This document shows positions 29,338 to 39,465 of a DNA stretch of 64,000 bases, piece after piece. Every line of letters starts with the position of its first letter. The first letter of the stretch is position 1. Source of the stretch: Sphaerospermopsis sp. SIO1G1 (GTDB lineage: Bacteria; Cyanobacteriota; Cyanobacteriia; Cyanobacteriales; Nostocaceae); the NCBI GenBank assembly GCA_010672785.1, contig JAAHFX010000007.1:45011-109010 (forward strand), in the 5' to 3' direction. A program made the position numbers and the translations under genes. Below the pieces are notes generated by a model, which searched no databases, was not told the origin of the DNA, and saw only the letters and a list, made by a program, of their open reading frames with translations.

Positions 29338-31728
29338 TTACTGCTGATGAGTAAAATTTCGCAATAAAATCGAGTTTGTTACCACACTAACTGAGCTAAA
29401 AGCCATAAGAGCAGCAGCATTAGATGGGCTGAGAACAAAGTTAAAATAAGGTAGTAAAACCCCTGCTGCTAAGGGAATACCGATAGTATTATAAGCAAAA
29501 GCCCAAAATAAGTTTTGACGTATTTTTTGAAAAGTGGCACGACTCAGTTGAATGGATGCAACTACATCGCTGAGTGAGTCACGCATTAAGATGATTTCCG
29601 CGGTTTCCATTGCTATGTCTGTTCCAGAATGTAAAGCTATTCCTACATCGGCTTGAGATAGTGCTGGTGCATCATTGATACCATCTCCCACCATAGCAAC
29701 GATGGATGAAGTTGTCTTGTTTGTTGATGTTTGTAAAGATTGAATGGCACTGGCTTTTTGGGCTGGAGGTATACCTGCTATGACGTTGGTTGCTTCTAGT
29801 CCTAATTGTTGGGCGATCGCATTGACTGCTTCTGGTCTGTCACCACTTAATATTATGACTTGTAAGCCCATTTTTTGTAATTGTTCTACTGTTGCTTTGG
29901 CTTCTGTTCTGAGGGTGTCGCTGACAGCTATTAAACCTGCTAAAGAATTTTCAATGGCAACACTAATAACTGTTTTACCTGCGGTGGCTAATGTTTCTAT
30001 CTGGGCTTGAACTGTATCAGTAATTGTAATTCCGTGCCAGTTTAACCATTCTCTATTTCCTAACAGGATGGTTTTTTCATCTACTATAGCAGATACTCCC
30101 ATTCCTGGTTCTGTGTGAAACTGTTCTGCGTTGGGAATGGAGAGATTTTGGGCTGTGGCTGCTTGGTTAATGGCTGTAGCTAGGGGGTGATAAGTACCAC
30201 TTTCTACGGCGGCTGCTAGTTGTAAAAGTGCTGATTTGTCTATGTCTGTCAATGACACACAGTCTGTAATTTGGGGTTTACCTGTGGTGAGAGTGCCAGT
30301 TTTATCAAATACAATGGTATTTAACTGGTGGACTTTTTCTAATACATCTCCGCCTTTGATCAATAAACCTTTTTTTGCACCTAGTCCAGTACCAACTAGA
30401 ATAGCGGTGGGTGTGGCTAGTCCTAATGCACAGGGACAGGCTACTACCATAACAGCGATCGCTAATTTTAAACTAATTAATAGTCCTGAATATTGTGTGT
30501 TTTCGACTAGCTGATGTACTCCAGGGCTGATCATTTCCATACCGCTGGAAATATTTACCTCTGGCCAAATATGAGTTCCCAAGAAGTACCAAAATAGAAA
30601 TGTGAATAAAGATGCAGTGATTACTCCATAGGTAAAATAACCAGCTACTGTATCCGCTAATTTCTGCACTGGTGCTTTCCGAGTTTGGGCTGTTTCTACC
30701 AAAGCTACAATGTGGGCTAATGTGGTATCGTTTCCAGTTCTAGTAGCTTGAATAGCGATCGCCCCAGATTGGTTAATTGTACCTGCGGTGACATTATCCC
30801 CTGATTGTTTGATCACTGGTACTGATTCCCCAGTTAACATGGACTCATCTACGGTGGTTTGCCCAAACCTGACTTCTCCATCTACGGGAATTTTATCCCC
30901 CGGTAAAACCTGTAACCATTCTCCAACTTTCACCTGTTGAGCAGGTATTTCAATAATATTTGCCCCAGCAATGTATTTCTCAGAGTCTGGGTTAACAATT
31001 AATTTAGCTATCTGTGGTTGTAGTGCCAATAATTGCCGAAATGCTGATGCGGCTTTCCCTCTGGCTTGTTTTTCCAAAGTTCTTCCCAACAGAATAAAAC
31101 CTAGCATCATCACTGGTTCATCAAAGAAGCATTCCCAACCCATCTGGGGAAATAACAATGCGACTAAACTAGCAGTGTAAGCGGTGAGTGTTCCCAAACT
31201 TACCAAGGTATTCATGTTGGGCGCACCCCTGAGCCAACCTAACCACCCATCTTTAATAATTGAACGGCCGGGAATGAGTAAGGCTACTGTTGCTAGTCCA
31301 CAATGAAACCAAATGTTATTTAAAATTGGAAGATGATTGCCGAAATGGCCAAGGCCGGAAAACAGTAATAAGACAAAGGCAATTATTAACTGTCTTACCG
31401 CTTCCTGCATTTCCTGGCGTTGTTTAGCTTCGGGATCAAGTTTGTTGTGATCACCTTGGCTGTTAGCTGTGCGGGGTTGGGAGGGAAAACCTGTAGCTGT
31501 CAATGCTTGTGCTAATTCCTCTGCATCTACTGTGCCAACTTCAGCTTCCACGACTGCTACTTCTGTGGCTAAGTTAACACAACTATTTTTAATATGAGGA
31601 TTTTGGCTAAGTTGTCTTTCAACAGCTTTTACACACCCGGCACACTTCATTCCTCCAACATCTAAAATTATTTTCTCTATAATTGGAGTGTTTTCTGATA
31701 TGTTTTCAGTTTCTGGAACTAATTGCAT
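29338..31728 (-). CDS. ctaA: Copper-transporting P1B-type ATPase, CtaA-like
   Basis: Membrane Cu(I) pump of 796 residues. Order: N-terminal HMA domain with metal-binding C29 and C32 (MKCAGC), four helices, actuator domain (TVDESMLTGES), transmembrane CPC motif at 431-433, phosphorylation D475 in DKTGTLTTG, ATP-binding HP motif in TYHPLA, and hinge GDGINDAPAL. Cyanobacteria have two such ATPases: CtaA, which imports copper into the cytosol, and PacS, which loads thylakoids. The N-terminal LDVGGMKCAGCVKAVERQL matches CtaA better than PacS. A CtaA role implies supplying plastocyanin and cytochrome oxidase. Confidence 0.9.
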   Translation of the reverse strand: MQLVPETENISENTPIIEKIILDVGGMKCAGCVKAVERQLSQNPHIKNSCVNLATEVAVVEAEVGTVDAEELAQALTATGFPSQPRTANSQGDHNKLDPEAKQRQEMQEAVRQLIIAFVLLLFSGLGHFGNHLPILNNIWFHCGLATVALLIPGRSIIKDGWLGWLRGAPNMNTLVSLGTLTAYTASLVALLFPQMGWECFFDEPVMMLGFILLGRTLEKQARGKAASAFRQLLALQPQIAKLIVNPDSEKYIAGANIIEIPAQQVKVGEWLQVLPGDKIPVDGEVRFGQTTVDESMLTGESVPVIKQSGDNVTAGTINQSGAIAIQATRTGNDTTLAHIVALVETAQTRKAPVQKLADTVAGYFTYGVITASLFTFLFWYFLGTHIWPEVNISSGMEMISPGVHQLVENTQYSGLLISLKLAIAVMVVACPCALGLATPTAILVGTGLGAKKGLLIKGGDVLEKVHQLNTIVFDKTGTLTTGKPQITDCVSLTDIDKSALLQLAAAVESGTYHPLATAINQAATAQNLSIPNAEQFHTEPGMGVSAIVDEKTILLGNREWLNWHGITITDTVQAQIETLATAGKTVISVAIENSLAGLIAVSDTLRTEAKATVEQLQKMGLQVIILSGDRPEAVNAIAQQLGLEATNVIAGIPPAQKASAIQSLQTSTNKTTSSIVAMVGDGINDAPALSQADVGIALHSGTDIAMETAEIILMRDSLSDVVASIQLSRATFQKIRQNLFWAFAYNTIGIPLAAGVLLPYFNFVLSPSNAAALMAFSSVSVVTNSILLRNFTHQQ

Positions 31729-31989
31729 GAGATTTTGTTAAGTTCGCTACGATAATTTTGAAATTGCGTTTAATCCCGAACAATAGACATTGCTATTTTG
31801 GGTTTTCTCTATTCTCAGTCTAGAACCTTGACTAATTTTTTAAATAGTAGTTTTGCCGCTTTTATGGCTGTTCTACTTACCGGTTTGATAGTTGCTTTCT
31901 CCTTGATATTAGGCGATCGCTCCCACTTAGTATGCGTCTAACGCCAATATGGTGATCTTCAGACTTACAATCTTTTTCTGATTTTTTCT
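31729..31989. other. Divergent non-coding region between ctaA and Rpn-like gene
   Basis: Contains one HIP1 site (GCGATCGC near 31914). A short frame from 31864 encodes a 25-residue hydrophobic peptide (MAVLLTGLIVAFSLILG) without a ribosome site; I do not call it a gene. Confidence 0.35.
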
Positions 31990-32772
31990 ATGTACGATGA
32001 TACTTGCCGATTCCTGGCTGAAAATTTCTCCTCTGACTTTGCCAGTTGGCTCTTAGGAGAACCTGTAGATATGACTGAACTTAAACCCTCCGAACTTCTG
32101 CTTGATCCCATTCGTGCTGATGCGATGATTTTGCTTCAGTCTGAGAAATCTATCCTTCACATTGAGTTTCAAACATTACCCAAAGAAGAGATACCATTTC
32201 GGATGTTAGATTATCGGATACGAGGGAAACGACTTTATAAGGATAAGACCATGCGACAGGTGGTGATTTATTTGAAACCAACTACTTCTCCACTAGTTTA
32301 TGAAACAGCCTATGTCATGGAACGCACTCGTCATGAGTTTGATGTGATCCGGCTGTGGGAGCAGCCCATTTCTATCTTTCTCCAATACCCTGGTTTGCTG
32401 CCGTTTGCGGTATTAGGAAAAACCGAAACTCCGGCGGAGACATTACGCCAAGCGACTGAAATTGTAGATCAGTTTGAAGACACAGCAACACAAGCGAACT
32501 TGATGGCAGCCTCGGCAATTTTAGCTGGGTTAAGATTAGAACAGGATGTGATTTACAGCTTAGTACGGAGAGACATCATGCAGGAATCAATCATTTATCG
32601 GTCAATTCAGGAAGAAGCAGAGGCAAGAGCAGAAATTAGAAAGCAGCGAGAGATTGCTGTCAATTCATTACAAGAAGGCTTACCGATTGAGATTGTTGCA
32701 CGCGTAACCGGACTAGCGATCCAAGAAGTCCAAAAACTTTACCAACAACTGAACAGTTCTGCACAAAGGTGA
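31990..32772 (+). CDS. Rpn-family PD-(D/E)XK nuclease/transposase-like protein
   Basis: 260 residues of the recombination-promoting nuclease (Rpn/YhgA-like) family common in cyanobacteria. A PD-(D/E)XK-type core is visible: LDPIRADAMILL near residue 35 (metal-binding Asp), then SILHIEFQTLP near 55 (E-x-Q instead of E-x-K), and YRIRGKRLYKD. The C-terminal third is a charged helix (EEAEARAEIRKQREIAVNSL) followed by a small helical domain (IEIVARVTGLAIQEVQKLYQ) typical of these proteins. Thought to make DNA nicks that stimulate RecA-independent recombination. No transposon ends adjoin it. Confidence 0.85.
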   Translation: MYDDTCRFLAENFSSDFASWLLGEPVDMTELKPSELLLDPIRADAMILLQSEKSILHIEFQTLPKEEIPFRMLDYRIRGKRLYKDKTMRQVVIYLKPTTSPLVYETAYVMERTRHEFDVIRLWEQPISIFLQYPGLLPFAVLGKTETPAETLRQATEIVDQFEDTATQANLMAASAILAGLRLEQDVIYSLVRRDIMQESIIYRSIQEEAEARAEIRKQREIAVNSLQEGLPIEIVARVTGLAIQEVQKLYQQLNSSAQR

Positions 32773-32813
32773 AGTTGATAAATTTTCGCAAAGTTTTATA
32801 AAATACTAGTTTT

Positions 32814-32975
32814 TTGATTTATTTAAACACTGACTCTGGAGAGTATCAAGCAGTTTTGGAACGTCAAACACAAATTCAACCTCTACCACCAGTTAGTTTT
32901 TGCCCTCACTGTGGTTTTAAACTTGAGGTTTTAAGTATATTTTGCCCAAGTTGTGGTAAAAAATTGTCTGTCTAG
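32814..32975 (+). pseudogene. Double zinc-ribbon fragment (53 codons)
   Basis: An open frame with only a TTG candidate start encodes EYQAVLERQTQIQPLPPVSF, then CPHCGFKLEV and, after six residues, CPSCGKKLSV before a TAG. The paired CPxCG motifs form a zinc ribbon as found at the ends of larger membrane or signalling proteins. The lack of an ATG and ribosome site suggests a 3' remnant. It faces the TM2 gene; zinc ribbons and TM2 domains do occur in one protein, so the two may derive from a rearranged ancestor. Confidence 0.45.
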
Positions 32976-32999
32976 ACTCGAGTTCTCTCCAGCTTCTTA

Positions 33000-33275
33000 C
33001 TAAAACCACCCTTGTTTGTTGACAAAGTATGTTTGTACGAATTCTTCATGATTTTTATTGAGGTAAATCATGCCTTCAATTAATCCTATTAGCTGCATTA
33101 ATATTAAGGTAAATCCATATGTTAAAGAACCACCAACAATAGAAATTACTAACATAATAAATCCTTCAGGGGCATATCCAAGAATGAATTTATGTAGTCC
33201 AAGTCCACCCATAATAATGCCAAAATAACCTGCTAAAAGTTGTTTGGTGGCATAAGATTTATTCATCTTTTTCAT
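33000..33275 (-). CDS. TM2 domain protein
   Basis: 91-residue membrane protein with the TM2 domain: two helices (about 10-30 and 38-68) linked by a short turn with LGLHKFILGYAPEGFIML, where the GxHxF(Y)xG pattern is diagnostic. AGGAGT precedes the ATG by 8 bases. TM2 proteins are widespread with no agreed function. A zinc-ribbon fragment lies immediately beyond its 3' end on the opposite strand. Confidence 0.88.
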   Translation of the reverse strand: MKKMNKSYATKQLLAGYFGIIMGGLGLHKFILGYAPEGFIMLVISIVGGSLTYGFTLILMQLIGLIEGMIYLNKNHEEFVQTYFVNKQGWF

Positions 33276-34422
33276 GGTTTTACTCCTATATTTACAGTTT
33301 TGAATAATAGAACAGTACGAGATAAGTAATTGGACAAAATAAATGTTATGGTTGTAAAGTTAAATAGAATATCACATACTTATACTTATGAAAATATTCA
33401 ACTTTCTTTACTAAGAAACTTTTTCAGCAAGTCTTAATTAATTTTACAGGATAATTAATTTGAGTATTGATAGCTCCTTGAACATAATTTTATAGAAAAG
33501 GAAGTATTGGTAATAATTTTGGTTTTGATAAATTTGCATCAACTAAATACCAAAAAAAATTAGCATTTCTGGTATTAATGAAGTTCAGGTTTATGACTAA
33601 AAATATTGAAAAATAGACGATAAATAATCATATTCAAACGTCTAAATTTTGTTGATTAATGTATTTAGCACCTTGCCTACAATTTTATAAAGTTAAATTG
33701 ATTTGGAATGTAATTATTTTAATATTTAGGGTTGATTGAAAAAGTTATTGTTTGGGGTAGGTTTATCAGTAAGTATTTAAGAGAATAATTAAAACTAAAA
33801 TTATTTTTCTATCTCTAAATTTCCACAAAAATGTAATTTTTTTCAGCCTTTAGACGCTATCAAATTTCACACATTGTCTTTTTTATGAGTTTCAAACATT
33901 GAATTTATTCAAGTTGTTAGTTAATTCAGTTTTCATGATCTTTCAGTAAGTGTTATTTAGTAATGTTTATTCTTAGATATTTATCATGCTAAATCATCAA
34001 TTTGGAAAGAGGGAAGTATTAGTAGAGAACAATTAATTATAATTTCAATCGAAAATTATAATTAATTTCCTATACATAGTTAGCTTCCTGAAAATGATGT
34101 GTTTAGATTTTGAATATTAGGTGCTGAAGAACCATAATATTCAGCAAAATTAGCTATATCATTATTTACAGAGATAGACTGTAATTTCCGGACTATATGA
34201 GAATTTAATGCAAATCAAAACACACAAAACTTAACAATGTGCTAATGTTTACGATTCTGTATAGTTCTATATAAAATTCATAGATCACAAGGGCTTTGAT
34301 CTATATGTAAAGCATTACAAAAATACAGACTTGATCGTGACTGAATAGGTTGACAATCTGAAGGGTTTATTTAAGTTAATCTAATCAAAACTTTTTGGTT
34401 TTTGCATCCGTAATTATTAGTT
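33276..34422. other. Long non-coding AT-rich gap (1.15 kb)
   Basis: Very AT-rich, with no open frame I can support on either strand and no obvious repeat. TTAATTATAATTTTC-type inverted segments occur near 34031-34067. It may be a decayed gene region. I see nothing else in it. Confidence 0.4.
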
Positions 34423-35994
34423 TTAATTATTGCTGCTACCTAAAATAAACAGACTTAATAGAGTACCACTATTCCACAAACTATGGAGAAGCATAGGGGC
34501 AAGAAGATTTCGAGATCGTGTGTACACTATTCCTAATACTATTCCTAATGCTGTAAGTGGTAGTATTTCTGATAAGCTGAGGTGGGCAGTGGCAAAGATT
34601 AAACTGCTAATGAAAATAGAGCCTGAAACGGGAACGTAACGAGTTAAAGAGGGTAATAAAAAACCTCGGAATAGAAATTCTTCAAAAAATGGTGCAGCTA
34701 CGGCAGCAGTAAAGAAAAATATTAACAAAGCTATATTATCTTGACTTTCTAAAACTAGTTGTAACAATGGGTTACTACCGCCTTGTCCTTGCCATAATTT
34801 TTGATTTATAAGAGAAACTACTACTACTATTGGTAAAGCGGTACAGTAGCCTCCTATTCCCCATAAAAACCATTTACTGAACAGACGAAATTTAAACCAG
34901 TCTTCTGGGAGAGGAAAATAACGTTTGATGGAAAAATACAGAACGAGGAAAGCTCCCAACGCCACCATGAGATAACTAACCAACACTAAAAAAGCCTGAA
35001 TACGAATGTTGTCTGAAGACTTGGGAAGGGGGATCAAACTGAGTAATTCAGGTATAAATACTTGTCCCATTAATAAGAATCCCAGGACAAATACTTGTAT
35101 GATGATATCTACATTCCAAGGTGTTGACCAAGGTTGATCAGCGTTTGTAGCTAAGAAGGATTCTTTACCTTTGAGTAAAAGTTGGATAATTAAAGCTATG
35201 AGGAGAATGACACCAATAAATGCTGTTATACCGGGAATAATTGCAATGATTGCTAATTTCCAGAGAGAATTGATGGCAATGGTTTGTTGTGCTGTTTGTA
35301 CGTTAGCTAAAGCAGTTTGATTTTGTTGAAGTTGGTATAGCTGTTTTAAAGCTGTGAAGCGAAACCAACCTTCCAAATTTTCTTGAATTAGTTGTTGAGC
35401 ATTTGCTTGGGAACTAGGAGATTCATTCCAAAGTCCAGCTAGAACACTGGCAGTTGCTGTTAGTTTTGATTCTGAATTTGTCTGTACTTGACTCCAGGTA
35501 TCAAGAGCAGCAGATGTTTCTCCCTGTTGAGTTTGTAAAATTCCCCAACGTAGGTTTAATTCATTTTCCAGTGTTTGCAGTTTGCCGATAGACTTTGTTA
35601 GTTGTTCCTGTTTTAATTGAAGTGGGATTTGATCTGCTAAAGGATCATTTCCAGGTTGAGAAGGGTTAGTCGTAGTGATATTTGGCGATCGCAATTTTTC
35701 TAGTTCAGCTTCTGTCTGATCTAAATTAGTCTTGACTGATTCCAAAGCTCGTTGATATTGCTTTGCTGCACTCTCTAAAGGTTTATTACCTAATATAGCT
35801 CGTTGTATAGCAATCAAATTTTCATCACTGTTCTCTTCAGGTTGCCAAGCTTGGGCTTGGAGAACAATATTAGTTTGAGAAAGTTCTAAGCGACTTTGGA
35901 ACTGTGGTTTTTGCCAACTAGCAAATAAAGACGCACCCGAAAAAAGTATTGCTAATATCGTTAATCCAAATAAAACCAACCGTTTAAATGACAT
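34423..35994 (-). CDS. CPBP-family intramembrane metalloprotease with coiled-coil N-terminal domain
   Basis: 523 residues. An N-terminal membrane anchor (about 8-26) is followed by an extracytosolic, partly coiled-coil region (about 65-240; AKQYQRALESVKTNLDQTEA). A membrane segment near 245-275 and a CPBP/Abi protease domain with several helices (about 300-520) follow. Catalytic motifs: EEFLFRGFLLPSL (EExxxR) near 435 and FATAHL (metal His) near 465, then LLHSLWNSG (second His with Asn). The long N-terminal extension is typical of cyanobacterial CPBP proteins. Substrate unknown. No partner genes; 1.1-kb gap on one side. Confidence 0.88.
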   Translation of the reverse strand: MSFKRLVLFGLTILAILFSGASLFASWQKPQFQSRLELSQTNIVLQAQAWQPEENSDENLIAIQRAILGNKPLESAAKQYQRALESVKTNLDQTEAELEKLRSPNITTTNPSQPGNDPLADQIPLQLKQEQLTKSIGKLQTLENELNLRWGILQTQQGETSAALDTWSQVQTNSESKLTATASVLAGLWNESPSSQANAQQLIQENLEGWFRFTALKQLYQLQQNQTALANVQTAQQTIAINSLWKLAIIAIIPGITAFIGVILLIALIIQLLLKGKESFLATNADQPWSTPWNVDIIIQVFVLGFLLMGQVFIPELLSLIPLPKSSDNIRIQAFLVLVSYLMVALGAFLVLYFSIKRYFPLPEDWFKFRLFSKWFLWGIGGYCTALPIVVVVSLINQKLWQGQGGSNPLLQLVLESQDNIALLIFFFTAAVAAPFFEEFLFRGFLLPSLTRYVPVSGSIFISSLIFATAHLSLSEILPLTALGIVLGIVYTRSRNLLAPMLLHSLWNSGTLLSLFILGSSNN

Positions 35995-36547
35995 TTATCC
36001 ACCTTTAACTGATCTGTGGGAGCGGAACGTGCGCCCCTTGGAAATTATACAGTAGCTTTCAGCAGTTAGTGATTCGAAGGTAGTATGGCAAAGAGAAAGA
36101 GATATTTCTAATTTATGAATAGATAGGAATCATAATTAATTAGCGATCGCTCTATGTCCAGATTAGCCAGACTATGCTAAATTACTGGCAATTAGTTTTA
36201 CCGTGTTACTTGATTTGTCAATTTTGCATCAATTTAAACTATTCACATACAAATTCATGAACTGAAAAACCGTAGTCTAATGCTGCACCTTGTCAGGAAA
36301 TCAAAAAATAAAATATTCCTGATTTCAAGAAAAATTTTATATTTGTAAAGGGAACTCTTAAAAGGTAACGGGGAACAGATAAGAACTAAGAACTAAGAAC
36401 TACAGATATTTTTATTTGTTTCCGAGTGTTCAAGTCTCTTATAGCAACAACCTTATTCAAACTTGTAAATTTTTATTATTATTTATATCAATTACTGATC
36501 AAATCTGCTTATTATCAAGATTGAATAAATTTCAAGGTGTGCAACTC
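35995..36547. other. Divergent non-coding gap
   Basis: AT-rich. Contains three AAGAACT heptamers (about 36379-36402), a small GGGAACTCTTAAAAGG-type repeat fragment resembling part of MITE family B, and one HIP1 site near 36144. A TTG-started extension of the next gene is possible but unlikely. Confidence 0.4.
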
Positions 36548-39355
36548 ATGGAAAATAATACTTTTGAATCTTGGCAAGATTTATTTTTATACTTAAAATC
36601 CCAAGAATATTCATTATCAGAAGCTTGGGAAAATTCAATTACTGACCCAGAAGATCAAAGTTTACCACCATTAGAAATTATCCAGATAGAAGAAGAGAAA
36701 ATTTCTGTTACTTATTCAGGATTAGTGACAATTCAATCCCTAAACAATAAATTTAATTTAGGTTTGGAAGTAATAGATATTCATCCAGAACTAGGAAATT
36801 ATCAAATTAGTCATCCCCAAATCCACATCCAAAATTGGCAAACTGAATCTGTTAATTATCAAGTAGTTGTTAATCAAGTTAAATTAGCCGATATTCTTAA
36901 CTCATTTAGTCAAATATTGGCAGTTGATTTACCAGAATTCTTACAAGTAAAACTAGAGTCATCGGAAGATGTCAGCTTAGTCTTATTAAAGTCCAAAATT
37001 TACTTAGAATTTGATGATGACATTGAGATAGACCTAGATAAATTTTTAAATTTAGAGCTGAATTCACAATTAATATCTATCAATGTAGAGGAACTATTTA
37101 ACGATTTTATTAACAAAATTTTTGGAACAACCGAATTAGAGATATCAAAAGCAAAACTAGAATTTTTAACCAATGATGGCATTAGTAAAATAAGTTTAAC
37201 AGGAGGAGTGAATCACCTAAATCATCAGGAAATAGAACTAACATTTGGTGACATTAGAATAGTCAAATATCAGATATCTGATGATATAGATTTTAGTGAT
37301 TTCGCTAGCAATATTCCTATTATTAATGATTTAAAATTACGAGAATCTGAATTAATTATTGCTAACGATAACTATATTGAGATTCATGATCACCTGGGAA
37401 GAATCCAGGTTCGTCAAGGATATAACTTCATCGGTGACATTACAATTAGTCATTTAAATCAACAATTCAGTGAATTTATCAACAACCAATTAGGTATTGA
37501 TGATTTAGGAGTTTTAATTAGCTTCAATCCTGAAGGAGGAGTGAGTCTTACAGGCGATATACCACAAGAAATTAATTTAATTTCTATACAAGATTTTAAT
37601 GCTAATTTTACCAACCTATTAATTAGTTTAGATATCGGCCAAGATTTAGAACCTAATTTTAAACTCATAGGTAATTTAGCACTACAAGGTTATGATTTAA
37701 CCCAAGAAAATGAACCCACATTAATTCTTGCAGGTGCTGTAGCTCTTGAACCTGAATCCTTAACTGCTTTCTTTGCTGAACAAGGAGAAAATACTTGGTC
37801 TCAACCCTATGGTTTAGTAGGAACAGAATTACGGAATATTAGTTTCCAAGGGGGAGGTACTTATTTACCACCTTACTTTGATAACCTTGGTTTTATTGGT
37901 GATTTAAAATGGGACACCATAAACATTGATGTAGCATTTCTGATGGATACTAATGATCCTGATCAATTAGCATTAATGTTAACAACCAATCAACCAGTTA
38001 GTCTAGTGGATTTATGGCAAGGTCCAGTATCTGGTTTTGCGTTAACAAAATTGAATATTTCTACTGATTTAGTTGATCAAACATTAGATTTTATCAACAA
38101 ATTTTTAGACTTAAGCATTGAATCTATTGATAGAGAGGGAGATGGAAAATTTGAACCACTAATTAAGATTGTTCCCTTTGAAACTGAAATTGCTGGACAA
38201 CCTATTTCCGCCGGACTTGAAATTAACGGTAAAGTCACAGCGGGAGATCATAAAGCCAGTTTAATTTTACAAAGTGACTCATCTTTTAGTCAAATTGAAG
38301 GCACATTAAATGTACCAAAAATTGATTTAGGAGTGGTAAAAGTAGGAGGTACAGATGATGATTGTTTAGATTTAGCCTTACAGGTAACACCAACTGAAAA
38401 ATTCTTATCTGGTGATGGTCAAGTTGAAATTTTTGATCAAGAAATTGCCAAAGTCGAATTTCAAATTACTCCTAGTCATGCAATTTTTAAAGATTTTGAT
38501 TTGAATTTTGCTAATCTGATTAGTATTGATGTAGATAACTTGAATATAGATATAGAAACCGGTGTTGGTAGTGGTTCAGGGAAAATATTGATTTTCGGAA
38601 ATCAGGTCGTAGGTAGTAGATTTTCCTTAACAAAAACTGGAATTTCTGTCCAGAATACATCATTGAATTTAGCTGATTTTTTAACATTAGATATTGATGT
38701 TCTAACTATTAACCTAGTAGATAATACAGTAACAGGAGATGCTGAAATTGCTGCTTTCGATCAACCTTTAGGTGTTGGTACTTTAGCATTTAATCATCAA
38801 GCAGTCACTATTAACAACGTCGCTTGGAATTTAGCAAATATTATTAAAATAGATGTTCCTAGTTTTAGTCTTGATTTAACTGACAAAACTATTGCTGGTG
38901 TTGGAGATGTAAGTGTATTGGGGAGGAAATTCTCTGGGGTAGACATTAACCTCAATCAAAAAGGATTCCAATCTATAGGTGATTTCAACTTTGGTATTTT
39001 AGCTTTCCACGGTGCTACATTAATCTTGAATAAAACTAAAGATGGCAAAATCAGTAATTCTGCCATGATTAGTGGAGATGCAAAGTTTCTAGATTATGAT
39101 TGTTTCAATGTTCAAGCTAGTCTAAATAGTCATAGATTAACTCTAAAAAGTAGCTTTGATTTTGGTGGAGTTGTCATCCTTAAAGGCTCTAAAAATCGCA
39201 AAAATGCTGTGATTACTGTGAAGAAAAACAAAGATGGACGCTATCAAGCTATAGTATCTGGACGTTTTTACCTATTCAACCAAGAGTTAACGGCTATTAA
39301 TATTAAAGATTTACAAAAGAAAAAGCCCAAGAAAGTTACAGAAGTGTCTAGTTAA
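36548..39355 (+). CDS. Large beta-repeat protein of unknown function (935 aa)
   Basis: I do not recognise this protein. It has 935 residues from the ATG at 36548 (AAGGTG lies 9 bases upstream), no signal peptide or membrane helix, and a low-cysteine, I/L/N/D-rich composition with alternating hydrophobic residues typical of stacked beta-strands. At least three ~53-58-residue repeats are visible at about 645-810, each with the pattern (D/S)LNLAN-x-x-x-(I/L)D(I/V)D-x-L-x-I-(D/N)-L-x-x-x-T(V/I)-x-G. A basic C-terminal tail (KKKPKKVTEVSS) ends it. It could be a structural or lipid-transfer-like protein. It converges with the ABC exporter gene (110-base gap), near the microviridin precursor; a link is only speculation. 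Confidence 0.7.
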   Translation: MENNTFESWQDLFLYLKSQEYSLSEAWENSITDPEDQSLPPLEIIQIEEEKISVTYSGLVTIQSLNNKFNLGLEVIDIHPELGNYQISHPQIHIQNWQTESVNYQVVVNQVKLADILNSFSQILAVDLPEFLQVKLESSEDVSLVLLKSKIYLEFDDDIEIDLDKFLNLELNSQLISINVEELFNDFINKIFGTTELEISKAKLEFLTNDGISKISLTGGVNHLNHQEIELTFGDIRIVKYQISDDIDFSDFASNIPIINDLKLRESELIIANDNYIEIHDHLGRIQVRQGYNFIGDITISHLNQQFSEFINNQLGIDDLGVLISFNPEGGVSLTGDIPQEINLISIQDFNANFTNLLISLDIGQDLEPNFKLIGNLALQGYDLTQENEPTLILAGAVALEPESLTAFFAEQGENTWSQPYGLVGTELRNISFQGGGTYLPPYFDNLGFIGDLKWDTINIDVAFLMDTNDPDQLALMLTTNQPVSLVDLWQGPVSGFALTKLNISTDLVDQTLDFINKFLDLSIESIDREGDGKFEPLIKIVPFETEIAGQPISAGLEINGKVTAGDHKASLILQSDSSFSQIEGTLNVPKIDLGVVKVGGTDDDCLDLALQVTPTEKFLSGDGQVEIFDQEIAKVEFQITPSHAIFKDFDLNFANLISIDVDNLNIDIETGVGSGSGKILIFGNQVVGSRFSLTKTGISVQNTSLNLADFLTLDIDVLTINLVDNTVTGDAEIAAFDQPLGVGTLAFNHQAVTINNVAWNLANIIKIDVPSFSLDLTDKTIAGVGDVSVLGRKFSGVDINLNQKGFQSIGDFNFGILAFHGATLILNKTKDGKISNSAMISGDAKFLDYDCFNVQASLNSHRLTLKSSFDFGGVVILKGSKNRKNAVITVKKNKDGRYQAIVSGRFYLFNQELTAINIKDLQKKKPKKVTEVSS

Positions 39356-39465
39356 ATAGGTAGATAAAACACTTGTAAACCAGTATTTAAAATCCCCATT
39401 TACTACAAAGAAATTGATTGAATAATTAATTGATGTAGTTGGGGATCTATCTATGATCTGAATAC

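Noticed and set aside
31864..31941. 25-residue hydrophobic peptide (MAVLLTGLIV) as a photosystem small subunit
   Set aside because: No match to PetG, PetL, PetM, PetN, PsaM or Psb small subunits, and no ribosome site.
31990..32772. Rpn-like gene as transposase of an IS
   Set aside because: No inverted repeats or target duplication flank it; family members act as stand-alone nucleases.
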